The notes: a model not told the origin generated them from the sequence alone. A stretch of 64,000 nucleotides of DNA from Dyella telluris (GCF_014297575.1 NZ_CP060412.1:1116001-1180000); one strand, 5' to 3'; shown: positions 54,094 through 64,000, numbered from the stretch's first letter. Translations and numbers: made by a program.

Positions 54094-55320
54094 TTACTTC
54101 AGGTAATTGAACAGGCTCATCGACTTCACCTGCGCAAAGATCTGCTGCGAGGCCTGCAACGCGGTGGACTGCAGCGACAGCTTGCTGATCGCCGTATAGG
54201 CATCGGCGCCCTGCACGTCCGACAGCGCGGACTGGTAGGTGACGTTGAGATCCGAATACGCGCCCTGCTGCTGGGTCAACGTATCCAGGCGCCCGCCCAC
54301 GGAAACCTGCACCGAACTGATCGCCGATTGGGTCTGGTCGATGGATTCGATCTGGCGGCTCATCACGTTGGTGAGCTGCGTGTCGCTGGAGCCGCTCTGC
54401 AACGCGCTGATCATGTTGTCCAGTGTGCTGAACACATCCTGCTGGCCACCCGTGCTCACCGACACCGTGTCACCGGAGGCCGGCGTGCCGCTCATCGCGA
54501 TGGTCATGCCGTTGAAGCTGATCGAGCCGCCATCCGTGTACGTGCCGCCGACCGGGTTGCCGCTGCTGTCCTGCACGGCATTGCCGTTGGCATCCGTGGC
54601 CGTCCACGTACCGCCGGCTCCAAAGGTGATGGTGTAGCCACCGCCGCTGCTGGCCTTGCTGCTGTTCCATGCCGACAGGTCGGTGACGCTGTTGCTGCCC
54701 ACCAGCAAGGTGCCGGTGTTGGCGCTGCCGGCGCTGGCTTCGAACGAGCCGTTGCCCGTGGGAATGTTCATGAACAAGCCCGAGCCCGGATCACTGGTCG
54801 GAATCTGCAGACCCGAACCCACGGCCGAGCGCTGCTGCGCGTCATTGCCGCCATAGGTCACCGCACCGTTGGCGCCCACCTGGAACGGCGTGGTGGTGGT
54901 GCTGGTGCCGGCGAACAACGCGTTGCCATTGCTGTCCGTGGTGTTGGCCAGCTGCACCAGCTGATCCTTGATCTGGCTGAGCTGGCTGGCAATGCTCTGG
55001 CGGTCGCTGTCCGACAGCGTGCCGTTCACCGCCTGCAGGGCCAGCGTGCGCGCGGTGTCGAGAATGCTGGTCGCCGAGGAGAGCGTGCTCGCCTCGGTGT
55101 TCAGGCGCGTGGTCGCCGTGTTGATGGTGTTCGAATACTGCGTATTCGCCGCAATGACGTGGTTGAGGCTCACCACCTGACCCGCGCCCGCCGGGTCGTC
55201 GGAGGCGACATTGATACGGTTGCCCGAGGAAACCTCGTTCTGCGTCGCGGCCAGCGAACTCTGCTGGCTGATCATGGTGTTGAGCGACTGCTGGTACATC
55301 CAGCTGGTGGAAAGGCGCAT
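54094..55320 (-). CDS. flgL: FlgL (HAP3), hook-filament junction protein
   Basis: The product is 408 residues. It has a flagellin-like N-terminus (MRLSTSWMYQQSLNTMISQQSSLAATQNEVSSG; key part SLAATQNEVSSG) and C-terminus (AYTAISKLSLQSTALQASQQIFAQV). The ATG at 55320 is preferred over the GTG at 55323. It lies 12 bases after flgK. It is the last gene of the flg operon seen here. Confidence 0.95.
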   Translation of the reverse strand: MRLSTSWMYQQSLNTMISQQSSLAATQNEVSSGNRINVASDDPAGAGQVVSLNHVIAANTQYSNTINTATTRLNTEASTLSSATSILDTARTLALQAVNGTLSDSDRQSIASQLSQIKDQLVQLANTTDSNGNALFAGTSTTTTPFQVGANGAVTYGGNDAQQRSAVGSGLQIPTSDPGSGLFMNIPTGNGSFEASAGSANTGTLLVGSNSVTDLSAWNSSKASSGGGYTITFGAGGTWTATDANGNAVQDSSGNPVGGTYTDGGSISFNGMTIAMSGTPASGDTVSVSTGGQQDVFSTLDNMISALQSGSSDTQLTNVMSRQIESIDQTQSAISSVQVSVGGRLDTLTQQQGAYSDLNVTYQSALSDVQGADAYTAISKLSLQSTALQASQQIFAQVKSMSLFNYLK

Positions 55321-55332
55321 CACGTATTTCCT

Positions 55333-57207
55333 TTAGGCCTGGATCGCGGAGATCAGGCTGCTGAAGATGGTCTGCGCGGTGGAGATCACCTGCGCCGAAG
55401 CCTGGTAAGCCTGCTGGTACTTGACCATGTTGGCGGCCTCTTCATCGAGGTTCACGCCGGACACGCTCTGCTGCGCTGACATCGCGTTGTTGTACAGGCT
55501 GGTCTGCGTGGTGAGATTGGTGGTGGCCTGGCTGCCCACCGTGCCGATGGTGGTGGTGAGCGTGCCGTAGGCATCCACCACCGACTGCGTGCCGCCGTTC
55601 AACACCTTGGCATCGGCCAGGTTGGCGAGCGCCAGCGCGTTGCTGGTGTCGTTCAGGCCATTGCTGTTCTGCGCGATGGCAAACGAATCACCCGCGGCCG
55701 GCGTGCCGGAAGGCGTCACGCTCCAGCCGTTCGCGCTGATGGTCTGGCCCGACGCATAACTGCCGCTGGACAGCACGTTGCCCGTGCTGTCCGTCACCTG
55801 ATAGGTGTTGGCCGACGGGAAACTGACGGTGGCGCCGCTGAGCAGCGAGGTATTGGTGGGGTCAGTCACCGTGACGGCGCTGATACTGCCGGTGCCGGTG
55901 TTCGCCTTGGCCGCCGTGGCGTTCAGCGCGGCAGCGGCCGCGATGCCGTTGGGGTCGGTCATTACCATCTGCAGGCCAGTGGCGGCCTGGCGCGTCGGCT
56001 GGATCTGGAAGCTGTCGCCCGCCTGCGCGGAGCCGGACAGGGACAGCGTCAGGCCGCCCGCGGAATACGTGCCATCCGAATTGGCCGTCATCGCCACGCT
56101 CTGGCCCGAGGTGGTGGCCAGGTTCCAGTTACTGCCGTCGTAGCTCAGCACGTAGTCCGAACCGGTCAGGCCGGACACATCGGTGATGCTCGCCGAGACC
56201 GTGCCCGTGCCCTTGTTGAGATTGCTCGCCAGCACCGTGGGACTGGGCACGCTGAACATCGCCCCGCCCTGGTTGCCGTTGAGGTCCAGACCCTTGGACT
56301 GCTGCGTGTTGACGCTGGTGGCCAGCGCCACCGCCGACTGGCCCAGCTGGTTCTGCACGCTGTCCAGCACGTTGGTGCGGTAGTTGAGCAAGGCGCCCAG
56401 GGTGCCGCCGCTGATCTTGCCGCTCACCACGGTGCCGGTGTCATCGAGCACTTCGGTGCGCGAGGCGTCGTACTGGTTGTTGCCCGTCTGCAGGGCGAAC
56501 GACTTGCTGCCGCTCACCAGCGCCTGGCCGGTAGAGGCATACACGCTGATCGTGCCGTCGGTCTGCGTATAGGCGGACACGCCGATATAACCCGACAGCG
56601 ACTGCACCAGGCTGTCGCGCTGGTCGAGCAGATCGTTGGGCACGTTGGTGCCGGCCTCGTGGATCTTGTTGTTGATGGCCGCCAGGTTGCTCGCCACGGT
56701 GTTGATGCTGTCCACCGTGGTCTTGATCTGCGCGTTCACCTGGCTCTGCTGCGCCGTCAGCTGCTGGCCCAGCGTGTTGTACACGGTGGCGGCCTGGCTG
56801 GCATTGCCCAGCAGCGACTGCCGGCTGGATGCCACGCCCGGCGTGTTGGCCACCGTGCTGAAGCCAGCGTAGAAACTATCGAGCGCACTCTGCAGGTTGC
56901 CGCTGGCGCTCAGGGCGCTGTTGAGCGTGGTCGCCAGGTTGTTGGTGGTGGTGGCGCCCTGCATGCTGGAGTTGGCCGACCACAGCGCCGAGGTCAGGAA
57001 ATCGCTGTAAGCGCGCTGCACCGACTGGATATCGACGCCGCTGCCGATGGTGTAGTTGCCGGCAGACTGCGAGATGGCCGCAGTCTGCAGCACGGTCTGG
57101 CGGCTATACCCCGTCGTGTTGACGTTGCTGATGTTGTTGCCGACCGTGGTCAACGCGACCTGCGCAGCGTTGAGCCCTGAGGCACCGATATTAAGGAGAT
57201 TGGACAT
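55333..57207 (-). CDS. flgK: FlgK (HAP1), hook-filament junction protein
   Basis: The product is 624 residues. It has the N-terminal rod-family motif LLNIGASGLNAAQVALTTVGNNISNVNTTGYSRQ (key part NNISNVNTTGYSRQ), a long threonine/serine-rich middle and the C-terminal GVNLDEEAANMVKYQQAYQASAQVISTAQ (key part NLDEEAANMVKYQQAYQA). It has the usual length. It lies 18 bases after flgJ. Confidence 0.96.
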   Translation of the reverse strand: MSNLLNIGASGLNAAQVALTTVGNNISNVNTTGYSRQTVLQTAAISQSAGNYTIGSGVDIQSVQRAYSDFLTSALWSANSSMQGATTTNNLATTLNSALSASGNLQSALDSFYAGFSTVANTPGVASSRQSLLGNASQAATVYNTLGQQLTAQQSQVNAQIKTTVDSINTVASNLAAINNKIHEAGTNVPNDLLDQRDSLVQSLSGYIGVSAYTQTDGTISVYASTGQALVSGSKSFALQTGNNQYDASRTEVLDDTGTVVSGKISGGTLGALLNYRTNVLDSVQNQLGQSAVALATSVNTQQSKGLDLNGNQGGAMFSVPSPTVLASNLNKGTGTVSASITDVSGLTGSDYVLSYDGSNWNLATTSGQSVAMTANSDGTYSAGGLTLSLSGSAQAGDSFQIQPTRQAATGLQMVMTDPNGIAAAAALNATAAKANTGTGSISAVTVTDPTNTSLLSGATVSFPSANTYQVTDSTGNVLSSGSYASGQTISANGWSVTPSGTPAAGDSFAIAQNSNGLNDTSNALALANLADAKVLNGGTQSVVDAYGTLTTTIGTVGSQATTNLTTQTSLYNNAMSAQQSVSGVNLDEEAANMVKYQQAYQASAQVISTAQTIFSSLISAIQA

Positions 57208-57225
57208 GTGTCATTCCAGGACAGG

Positions 57226-58200
57226 TCACTCGGAAGAAGTCGGCGGGACGGCAGCATTCTTGAGCGCGCCCTCACCGATGGCCGCCAACGCCTCCTTCAT
57301 CTGGGGGCTGTTGGCGATCGCAATAATTTTCTGTGCGTAGGACGGATCGGTGGCATAGCCGCCACTGACAAGGCCCTTGGCGAAGCCGACCACGTCTTCG
57401 CCGTGGTTGAGTGCCTTGGCGTAACGCGGGTTGTCGGAGATGAGCTGGGCGTAGTCGTCGAACGACTGGCCGGGGTTGTCGTAGGAGCGGAACTGCGCGT
57501 GCTTCTGCACCGGCACACCGCCCTCGAACTCCAGCGTTTTCACGCTCACCTTGTCGCCATCCCAGCTGCTGCCGGCCTTCATGCCGAACAGGTTGTTGCT
57601 GGTGTTGCCGTTGGAATGCGAGGGCAAGTGCTTGCCCCACTGCGTTTCCAGCGCGGCCTGCGCCAGCACCGCACGCACCGACACACCCAGCTTCTGGGCG
57701 GCCTCCTGCGCATACGGAGCCAGCTGCTTGACGAAATCCTCGGCATCCTTGGGCAGCAGCTTGAGCACCTTTTCGCCAGTGTTCTTCATCGCGCTGGCGA
57801 CCGAGCTCAGGCGCTGCTGCCAGCTGTCGCTGCCGCCAGTGGCGGTTGCTGCGGCGCCGGTGGCGCTGCCGTCCGACGAGCCGCCCAGCGCACCACCCAG
57901 CTGCTTCACCAGCATCTGCGCGATGCCGATGCCGTTGCCGCCCTGCGAGAGCTGCACGGAGAGCTGCTGGTCGAACATGTCGCGCCATTGATTGCCGGCG
58001 TCGCTGTCCATCAGGCCATCGCCACTGCTGGCGTCGCGCATGGACTTCAGCATCATCTGCGTGAAGATCGACTCGAACTGTTTTGCCACCGCCGGCAACG
58101 CTGCCTTGGCGTCGCTCTGCGCGGTCTGGCGCAGGGCCGAAAACCCGGACAGGTCGGTCCAGGTATTCAGGCTCTTGGTGGCATCCGCTATCGCAGCCAT
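57226..58200 (-). CDS. flgJ: FlgJ, rod scaffold and peptidoglycan glucosaminidase
   Basis: The product is 324 residues in two domains. The N-terminal rod-capping domain is LPAVAKQFESIFTQMMLKSMRDAS...MFDQQLS. The C-terminal glucosaminidase domain has AQAALETQWGKHLPS (catalytic glutamate in LETQWGK), NNLFGMKAG and ATDPSYAQKI. It opens a hole in the cell wall for the rod. I start it at the ATG at 58200, overlapping the flgI stop by one base (TGATG); the longer frame runs inside flgI. Confidence 0.95.
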   Translation of the reverse strand: MAAIADATKSLNTWTDLSGFSALRQTAQSDAKAALPAVAKQFESIFTQMMLKSMRDASSGDGLMDSDAGNQWRDMFDQQLSVQLSQGGNGIGIAQMLVKQLGGALGGSSDGSATGAAATATGGSDSWQQRLSSVASAMKNTGEKVLKLLPKDAEDFVKQLAPYAQEAAQKLGVSVRAVLAQAALETQWGKHLPSHSNGNTSNNLFGMKAGSSWDGDKVSVKTLEFEGGVPVQKHAQFRSYDNPGQSFDDYAQLISDNPRYAKALNHGEDVVGFAKGLVSGGYATDPSYAQKIIAIANSPQMKEALAAIGEGALKNAAVPPTSSE

Positions 58201-59369
58201 CAGATCACCACCAGCTCCGCGTGGAGCGCGCCGGCCTGCTTGAGGGCCTGCAGGATGGAAATGAGATCGGTCGGCGACGCACCCACCTGATTCACCGCTC
58301 GCACGATGGTGTCGAGGTTGGTGCCGGGGCCGAACTTGAACATGTGCGCGCCGTCTTCGCTGACCTGCACGTCGCTCTGCGGCACCACCACCGTCTGGCC
58401 GCCCTTGGTGAAGGGCGACGGCTGCGATACCTGCGGGTTCTCCGAAATGGTCACCTGGATGGAACCATGCGCCACCGCCGCCGGCGTCACGCGCACGTCC
58501 GCGCCGATCACCACGGTGCCGGTACGCGAGTTGACCACCACGCGCGCCGGTGCATCGCCCGGCGTCACATCGATATTCTGGATGGCACCCATCCATGCCA
58601 CGCGCTGGCTGGGATCCTGCGGCCCACGCACGCTCACCGAGCCGCCGTCCATCGCGCTGGCGGTGCCTGCGCCATAGGTGCGGTTCACTGCTTCGGCGAT
58701 GCGCGTGGCCGTGGTGAAGTCGGCCGTGTTGAGGTTGAGCACCAGGTCGCCGCCGTTGGAGAACGACGACACTACCGCGCGCTCGACCGAGGCGCCGTTG
58801 GGCACGCGACCGCTGGCCGAAATATTCACCTGCACGCTGGAACCGCTCTTGCCCGACGCGGTAATGCCGCCGACCACCACACTGCCCTGCGCCATGGCGT
58901 AGACGTTACCGTCTGCACCGCGCAGCGGCGTCATCAGCAGCTCGCCACCGCGGATGCTCTTGGCATTGCCGATGGAGGCCACGGTGACGTCGATGGTCTG
59001 GCCCGGCTTGGCGAATGGCGGCAACTGCGCCGTTACCGTCACCGCGGCCGCATTCTTCAGCTGCGGGCGCACGTTGGCGGGCACGGTGATGCCGAACTGC
59101 ACCAGCATGTTTTCCAGGCTCTGGGTGGTGAAGGGTGCCTGCGTGGTCTGGTCACCGCTACCGTCCAGGCCCACGACCAGTCCATAGCCGATCAGCTGGT
59201 TACTTCGCACGCCGCCCACCTGCGCCAGGTCGCGGATCTTGTCCGCGTGCAGCGGCTGGTTCACCGAGAAGCAGGCGCATACCACGATGCCAGTGGCGCG
59301 CAGCGCCGCGGCCACGCGCTCGCGCACACGGATCAGGTTTCCATAGGTGAAGAGATGACGGATGTTCAT
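58200..59369 (-). CDS. flgI: FlgI, P-ring protein
   Basis: The product is 389 residues with a signal peptide within the first ~42 residues ([17 protein letters not shown]), mature start [31 protein letters not shown] (key part [18 protein letters not shown]), and the C-terminal [27 protein letters not shown]. The start at 59369 overlaps the flgH stop by one base. The signal peptide has a longer basic N-region than usual ([16 protein letters not shown]), so a start further downstream cannot be ruled out. Confidence 0.95.
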   Translation of the reverse strand: MNIRHLFTYGNLIRVRERVAAALRATGIVVCACFSVNQPLHADKIRDLAQVGGVRSNQLIGYGLVVGLDGSGDQTTQAPFTTQSLENMLVQFGITVPANVRPQLKNAAAVTVTAQLPPFAKPGQTIDVTVASIGNAKSIRGGELLMTPLRGADGNVYAMAQGSVVVGGITASGKSGSSVQVNISASGRVPNGASVERAVVSSFSNGGDLVLNLNTADFTTATRIAEAVNRTYGAGTASAMDGGSVSVRGPQDPSQRVAWMGAIQNIDVTPGDAPARVVVNSRTGTVVIGADVRVTPAAVAHGSIQVTISENPQVSQPSPFTKGGQTVVVPQSDVQVSEDGAHMFKFGPGTNLDTIVRAVNQVGASPTDLISILQALKQAGALHAELVVI

Positions 59370-60052
59370 CAGTAGGGCATCCACTTCGAGCTGAAGAAGC
59401 GCGACAGCCAGCCCTGCGTGTTCGCATCGGCCAGCGCACCCTTGCCGGTGTAGCCAATCTGCGCATCGGCCACGCGCGTGGACGGCACGCTGTTGTCCTG
59501 CAGGATGTCCTGCGGACGCACGATGCCGGCAATGCGGATCTGTTCCTGGCCCTGGTTGATGGTGACCATCTTCTCGCCGCGCACCAGCAGGTTGCCGTTG
59601 GACAAACGCTGCGCCACGGTCACGGTGATTGAACCGGTGAGCTGGTTGCTCTGGCTGCTGTCGCCGGCGCCATCGAAGGCGCGATCGGCGTTCAGGCTGC
59701 TGTCCGCCGTCTTGCCGCCCACCTTGAGCGCATGGCCAAGAATGGTCGGCGAGGAAATGGTGCTCTGGTCTTTCTTGCTGGTGCTGGTGCTGGCCTTCTT
59801 CGAGGCCTGCGTGCTCTCCACCAGCGTGATGGTGAGAATGTCGCCCACGCGATGGGCACGCGCATCGTTGAACAGTTCCATGCCCTGCTCGGCGTGGTAG
59901 ATCGAACCATCCGTCGGCGGCGCGGCCGTCTGCTCGGCGGGCATGGTGGCCGCCCACTGGTGATCGTCGTGCGTGGGCTGCATGCCGCAGCCAGCCGACG
60001 CAGCCAGCGCCAGCACCACACCGATTCGGGAAAGGGAACGGAAGGACGACAT
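59369..60052 (-). CDS. flgH: FlgH, outer-membrane L-ring lipoprotein
   Basis: The product is 227 residues with a lipoprotein signal peptide (lipobox ASAG-C at about residues 17-21) and the FlgH core ([31 protein letters not shown]; key part [17 protein letters not shown]). I prefer the ATG at 60052 with GAG 7 bases upstream; a GTG at 60064 adds four residues and would overlap flgG. It anchors the rod in the outer membrane. Confidence 0.95.
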   Translation of the reverse strand: MSSFRSLSRIGVVLALAASAGCGMQPTHDDHQWAATMPAEQTAAPPTDGSIYHAEQGMELFNDARAHRVGDILTITLVESTQASKKASTSTSKKDQSTISSPTILGHALKVGGKTADSSLNADRAFDGAGDSSQSNQLTGSITVTVAQRLSNGNLLVRGEKMVTINQGQEQIRIAGIVRPQDILQDNSVPSTRVADAQIGYTGKGALADANTQGWLSRFFSSKWMPY

Positions 60053-60060
60053 GGCGGTTC

Positions 60061-60846
60061 TCACATCTTGTCGGTCAGGTCTTGCAGCATCTGGTCGGTG
60101 CTGCTGATCGCCTTGGAATTCATTTCGTAGGTGCGCTGCGTCTCGATCATGTTGACCATCTCGGCCACCACGTTGACGTTGGACGATTCCACCGAGCCCT
60201 GCATCAGCGAACCCATGCCATTCAGTGCGGGCTGGCCGGTCTGCGGCGCGCCGCTGGACACGGTTTCCTGGTAAAGGTTCTGGCCCACCGGCTGCAGGCC
60301 GGCGGGGTTGATGAAATCGGCAAGCTGAAGCGTGCCCAGCGTCTGCGGCGTGGCGGACGCATTGGTGGTGGCCGACACCGTGCCATCGGTACCGATGGTC
60401 AGGCTCTGCACGTTGGCCGGCACCGTGATGGCCGGTTCCAGCGGATAGCCGTCGGCAGTCACCAGCTGGCCGTTCGGATCGGTATGCAGCGAACCGTCAC
60501 GCGTGTAGGCCACGGTGCCGTCGGGCATGCTCACCTGCAGGAAGCCGCGGCCCTGGATGGCCACGTCCAGCGAGTTGCCGGTCTGCGTGATGCTGCCTTC
60601 GGTGAACAGCTTTTCGTTGGCGACCACGCGCACACCGGTACCCAGCATCAGGCCGGACGGCGACACCGTCTGCTCGGTGGTCTGGCCGCCGGGCTGGCCC
60701 TTGTTCTGGTACATCAGGTCCTGGAACGAGGCGCGCGAGCTCTTGAACGCGGTGGTATTCGCGTTGGCCAGGTTGTTGGAGATCACGTCCATGCGCGTCT
60801 GTTGCGCGTCAAGGCCGGTCTTGGCGATCCACAGTGAAGAGAACAT
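60061..60846 (-). CDS. flgG: FlgG, distal rod protein
   Basis: The product is 261 residues, matching the family length. It has [31 protein letters not shown] (key part [16 protein letters not shown]) and the C-terminal [28 protein letters not shown]. It lies 27 bases after flgF. Confidence 0.97.
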   Translation of the reverse strand: MFSSLWIAKTGLDAQQTRMDVISNNLANANTTAFKSSRASFQDLMYQNKGQPGGQTTEQTVSPSGLMLGTGVRVVANEKLFTEGSITQTGNSLDVAIQGRGFLQVSMPDGTVAYTRDGSLHTDPNGQLVTADGYPLEPAITVPANVQSLTIGTDGTVSATTNASATPQTLGTLQLADFINPAGLQPVGQNLYQETVSSGAPQTGQPALNGMGSLMQGSVESSNVNVVAEMVNMIETQRTYEMNSKAISSTDQMLQDLTDKM

Positions 60847-60873
60847 CGATTACTCCGTAAATATCAGCGAGGC

Positions 60874-61614
60874 TCAGTTGGCCTGCAGCAGCTTGAGGCT
60901 GGAATCGGCGTTGTCCTCGGAGGTCTTGATGGACTTCACCTGCATGTCGTACTGGCGCGAAAGCGAGATCATCTTGACCAGCTCGGCCGACGGGTTGACG
61001 TTGCTGCCTTCGAGTTCACCCGAGGCAATGGTCACCGTGTCGTCGATGGCCGCCGTGCTGCCGTCGCTCATGTGCATCAGGCCGTCGGAGCCCTGCGTCA
61101 TCTGCGCCGTGTCCGGATTGACCAGCTTGATGCGATCGATCTGCGACACCGCGTTGGGCGACTGCCCCTGCGGCACCGTGGAGATGGTGCCGTCGGAGCC
61201 CACGCTGATGTCCGTGGCCGGGGGGATGGTGATGGGGCCGGAACCACCCATCACCGGATTGCCCTTCGAATCCGTCAAGCCGCCGTCGGCGGTAAGCCGC
61301 AGGTCGCCGGCACGCGTATAGGCTTCCGATCCATCCGGTGCCTGCACGGCGATGAAGCCCTGGCCGCGCACCGAAATATCGAGCGGGTTGCCGGTATTCA
61401 CCGGCGAACCCTGCCCACTGTTCTGGCCGATGCCCTGCGCCACCGCGTTGATACGCGACGGCGTGCCATCGCCCAGCACCGGCACGCTCTGGAAGGCCGT
61501 GAGCTGGCTCTTGAAGCCGACCGTGGACGCGTTGGCCAGGTTGTGGCTCACCGCGTCCTGGGCACGCATGATCTGCGTGGCCCCGGTCATTGCGACGTAG
61601 ACGGAACGGTCCAT
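60874..61614 (-). CDS. flgF: FlgF, proximal rod protein
   Basis: The product is 246 residues with the N-terminal YVAMTGATQIMRAQDAVSHNLANASTVGFK (key part DAVSHNLANASTVGFK), a QGFIAVQAPDGSEAYTRAG block and the C-terminal EGSNVNPSAELVKMISLSRQYDMQ. It lies 9 bases after flgE. Confidence 0.96.
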   Translation of the reverse strand: MDRSVYVAMTGATQIMRAQDAVSHNLANASTVGFKSQLTAFQSVPVLGDGTPSRINAVAQGIGQNSGQGSPVNTGNPLDISVRGQGFIAVQAPDGSEAYTRAGDLRLTADGGLTDSKGNPVMGGSGPITIPPATDISVGSDGTISTVPQGQSPNAVSQIDRIKLVNPDTAQMTQGSDGLMHMSDGSTAAIDDTVTIASGELEGSNVNPSAELVKMISLSRQYDMQVKSIKTSEDNADSSLKLLQAN

Positions 61615-61623
61615 GGCGGTCTA

Positions 61624-62841
61624 TCAGCGCGAGACAGCGTTGAACAGCGAGGACGCCAGCGTGTTGTCGGTGGACAGCACCTGCGCGTTGGCCTGGTAGT
61701 TGCGCTGCGCCTGGATCATGTTCACCAGCTGCGCCGTGGTGTCGGCCGTGTTGGAGCTTTCCAGCTCACCCGACTGGATGGTGCCGTACTCGCCCGCGTT
61801 GGCCGTGCCCCAGGTCGCCGGGCCCGAATCCGTGCTCGACGCCCAGGTGGTGTTGCCCAGCTGGCGCAGGCCCTGCACGTTGGCGAAATTGGCAATCGCC
61901 ACCTGGCCGATCTGCGTGCTCTGGTTGTTGGAGTAGGTCGCGGTGACCACGCCCTGCTGGTCGATGTCGATGCCCGACAGCGTGCCGGCCTCGAAACCGT
62001 TCTGCACGATGGGGCCCGCCGAGTAGTCGGTACCGTACTGCGTGGTGTTGGTCACATTCAGCGACAGTGCCAGCGGTGCGGAACCATTGCCGAGAGTGAC
62101 CGAATTGAAGGCCAGCGTGCCGTTGGTCGGCGTGGTGAGCTTGCCGGTGCTGTCGAAGGTCATCGACTGCGTGCCGGCGCTCTGGCCGTCCACATACAGG
62201 TTGGCGTCCCAGGTGTTGGTGCCGGTCTTCACGTAATAGACCGTCGCCTGATGCGAGCCACCCTGCGAGTCGTACACGGTCACCGGGGCGGCATTGTTGT
62301 AGCTGGTGGAGTCGCTGGTGCTGAACGCGGTGGTCGGCGCGGTGGCGCTGGCCGGCAGGTTGGAGGTCAGCGTGATGGACGACGTGGCCGTGGCGTTGCT
62401 CTGTGCCGCCTGCCAGCTGAAGTCCTTCAGCGTGCTCATGTCGAAGCCGCCGTTGCCGTTGGGCGGGTAGATCTGCAGCTTCGCGCCATCGGGCGTGGTC
62501 ACGTAGCCGTTGGAGTTCTTCTCGAAGTCGCCAGCGCGGGTGTACTGCACGCCGCTGCCGTTGTTGACGGCGAAGAAGCCGTTGCCGTTGATGGCAAGGT
62601 CAAGGCTGTTGCCGGTGGTCTGCAGGTCACCCTGGTTGAACTGCTGGGCCACCTTCTCAAGCGTAACGCCACTGCCGACGGCGGTGGAATTGAGGTTGAG
62701 GCCGGTGACCGCAAAAATGTCCGCAAACTCCGCGCGCGAACCCTTGAAGCCGGTGGTGTTCGCGTTGGCGATGTTGTTGGCGATGACGTTGAGATCGGAC
62801 TGGGCAGCGTTGATGCCGCTGAGCGCCGTATTGAGTGCCAT
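61624..62841 (-). CDS. flgE: FlgE, hook protein
   Basis: The product is 405 residues with MALNTALSGINAAQSDLNVIANNIANANTTGFK (key part NVIANNIANANTTGFK), a hook-specific threonine/asparagine-rich middle (about residues 140-300) and the C-terminal ELESSNTADTTAQLVNMIQAQRNYQANAQV. It is exported until FliK signals the switch. It lies 36 bases after flgD. Confidence 0.97.
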   Translation of the reverse strand: MALNTALSGINAAQSDLNVIANNIANANTTGFKGSRAEFADIFAVTGLNLNSTAVGSGVTLEKVAQQFNQGDLQTTGNSLDLAINGNGFFAVNNGSGVQYTRAGDFEKNSNGYVTTPDGAKLQIYPPNGNGGFDMSTLKDFSWQAAQSNATATSSITLTSNLPASATAPTTAFSTSDSTSYNNAAPVTVYDSQGGSHQATVYYVKTGTNTWDANLYVDGQSAGTQSMTFDSTGKLTTPTNGTLAFNSVTLGNGSAPLALSLNVTNTTQYGTDYSAGPIVQNGFEAGTLSGIDIDQQGVVTATYSNNQSTQIGQVAIANFANVQGLRQLGNTTWASSTDSGPATWGTANAGEYGTIQSGELESSNTADTTAQLVNMIQAQRNYQANAQVLSTDNTLASSLFNAVSR

Positions 62842-62877
62842 GTTCGTTTACCTCGTGAGGAAATGACGCGCGACGCG

Positions 62878-63561
62878 TCAGAGAATCTGTGCGACCTGGC
62901 TGAGCGACACACCGCCCACGCCCGCGACCTGCAGGTAGGTGCCCAGCGTGCTGCCGCCGTAACCCACGCCTGTCACTGAACCCGCCACATAGGTGTCCAG
63001 CGACGCACTGCCCGTGGCGGCCTTGAGCGTGTACGTGCCCGAGGCCACCGCATTGCCGTTGTCATCCGTGCCATCCCAGCTGAACTGCTGGAGACCCGCG
63101 CTCTGCGTGCCCATGTCGATGTTGCGAACCACATTGCCGCTGCTATCGAGCACCTGCACGGTGACGCTGCCGGTGGCGGTGACGTTCACCGCACCCTTCA
63201 CCGCATCGCTGCCGTCGTACGTCGCGGAGCTGCTGGGCACCATGACCTCGCGACCGACCAGGTTCGAGGAGCTCAGCACCTGCGAGGTCTGCATGGCCGA
63301 GCTCACGTTGGAGCTAAGCGTCTGCAGGTCGGTATCCAGCTGCTGCGTCGAAGAAAGCTGGCTGAACTGCGCCATCTGCGAAACGAACTGCGAGTTGTCG
63401 ACCGGATTGGTCGGGTCCTGCGCCTGCAGCTGGGCCGTCATCAGCTTGAGAAAGTCGGCCTGCGTCATGGTGCTCGACAACGCCGAGTTGACGCTGGTCG
63501 AGCTACTCGAGCTGCTGGAGCTTCCGGTATTGGTAGTGTTGGTGCTGGGAATCGTGGTCAC
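62878..63561 (-). CDS. flgD: FlgD, hook cap protein
   Basis: The product is 227 residues with a GTG start at 63561 supported by GGAGG 8 bases upstream. A short serine/threonine leader (a run of eight serines) is followed by the FlgD core MTQADFLKLMTAQLQAQDPTNPVDNSQFVSQMAQFS (key part QLQAQDPTNPVDNSQFV) and FlgD Ig/Tudor domains (VQVLDSSGNVVRNIDMG). It caps the growing hook. Confidence 0.95.
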   Translation of the reverse strand: MTTIPSTNTTNTGSSSSSSSSTSVNSALSSTMTQADFLKLMTAQLQAQDPTNPVDNSQFVSQMAQFSQLSSTQQLDTDLQTLSSNVSSAMQTSQVLSSSNLVGREVMVPSSSATYDGSDAVKGAVNVTATGSVTVQVLDSSGNVVRNIDMGTQSAGLQQFSWDGTDDNGNAVASGTYTLKAATGSASLDTYVAGSVTGVGYGGSTLGTYLQVAGVGGVSLSQVAQIL

Positions 63562-63578
63562 GTGGGTTTCCTCCCGGC

Positions 63579-64000
63579 TTACTTGCCGAGGTCGAGGGTC
63601 TTGAGCATCAACTGCTTGGTGGTGTTCATCGCCTCGACGTTGTTCTGGTACGAACGCGATGCGGTGATCATGTTCACCAGCTCGTCGATGGGATTGACGT
63701 TGCTGCCGTACACGTAGCCGGTGGCATCGGCCATCGGATTGCCCGGCTCGTAATGCGCCTGCACGTCGGCCTGGCTTTCGGTAACGCCCTTCACCTGCAC
63801 GCCGACCGCGCTGTCCGCATCGGCGCTCTTGGCGCTGCCGATGGCCTTCTGCACGGCGGCGAACAAGGGTTCCTTCGCGCGATAGGCGCCCTCGGGCGTG
63901 CCCGACACGCTGTCGGCATTGGCGAGGTTGCTGGCCACGGTGTTGAGCCGCAGCGACTGCGCTGCCATGCCCGAGCCCGCGACATCGAAAATCTTGAAGA
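63579..64000 (-). CDS. flgC: FlgC, proximal rod protein (5' end outside the window)
   Basis: The frame is open to the window edge and reads FKIFDVAGSGMAAQSLRLNTVASNLAN (key part RLNTVASNLANADS), lacking only the first few residues of a normal FlgC. The C-terminal part has YVYGSNVNPIDELVNMITASRSYQNN. It lies 17 bases before flgD. flgB and the operon promoter must lie beyond the window. Confidence 0.95.
   Translation of the reverse strand, partial: FKIFDVAGSGMAAQSLRLNTVASNLANADSVSGTPEGAYRAKEPLFAAVQKAIGSAKSADADSAVGVQVKGVTESQADVQAHYEPGNPMADATGYVYGSNVNPIDELVNMITASRSYQNNVEAMNTTKQLMLKTLDLGK

Overview
The window is about 64 kb of GC-rich DNA holding most of a polar-type flagellar and chemotaxis gene cluster from a gammaproteobacterium. 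The gene set and order point to the Lysobacterales (Xanthomonadales), most likely a Rhodanobacteraceae or Xanthomonadaceae relative (inference). The supporting signs are FlhF/FlhG and a FleQ-type master regulator, a separate MotC/MotD pair, a FlgJ with a muramidase domain, an atypical helix-containing PilZ protein, and REP-type palindromes common in this order. Almost all genes are on the minus strand, so the reading order runs from high to low coordinates.

Layout in transcription order. (1) 64000-54094: flgC (cut by the window edge), D, E, F, G, H, I, J, K, L, the rod, hook, rings and hook-filament junction. (2) 53827-49325: fliC, fliD, fliS, fliT and a PilZ-like gene. (3) 48990-47545: a FleQ-like sigma-54 activator. 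(4) 47392-40531: fliE,F,G,H,I,J,K behind a strong sigma-54 promoter match. (5) 40530-39073: a 1.4 kb non-coding island of stacked palindromes. (6) 39072-28247: fliL,M,N,O,P,Q,R, flhB,A,F,G and fliA, behind a near-perfect sigma-54 promoter. (7) 28114-22516: cheY, cheZ, cheA, motC, motD, cheW, the core flagellar chemotaxis pathway and a second stator.

Region 22426-17900 is an interruption: an AI-2E-type transporter with a large cytoplasmic extension and two convergent outer-membrane beta-barrel genes. Next to it, on the plus strand, lie a FliK-like gene and a stand-alone FlhB C-terminal-domain gene (FlhX type), behind a strong sigma-28 (FliA) promoter match. Back to back with that promoter is a second FliA promoter, on the minus strand, which starts a second chemotaxis operon (15955-2362): STAS protein, CheY, CheA, three transmembrane MCPs with a CheW among them, CheR, CheD, CheB, a small MCP and a second STAS protein. 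The left edge holds an M48 metallopeptidase, the tail of a DUF898 membrane protein and a periplasmic cupin.

The sequence supports a three-tier regulatory circuit. A FleQ-like activator with sigma-54 would drive the structural operons at 47448 and 39155 and possibly fliC; fliA lies at the end of one of them; FliA then fires the divergent pair near 16.0 kb. The most unusual points are the FliK-like/FlhX pair under FliA control, three tandem FliM-like peptides inside one CheA, the shared C-terminal hexapeptide of CheD and a small MCP, two almost identical Cache MCPs, the AI-2E transporter fusion, and the palindrome island between fliK and fliL.
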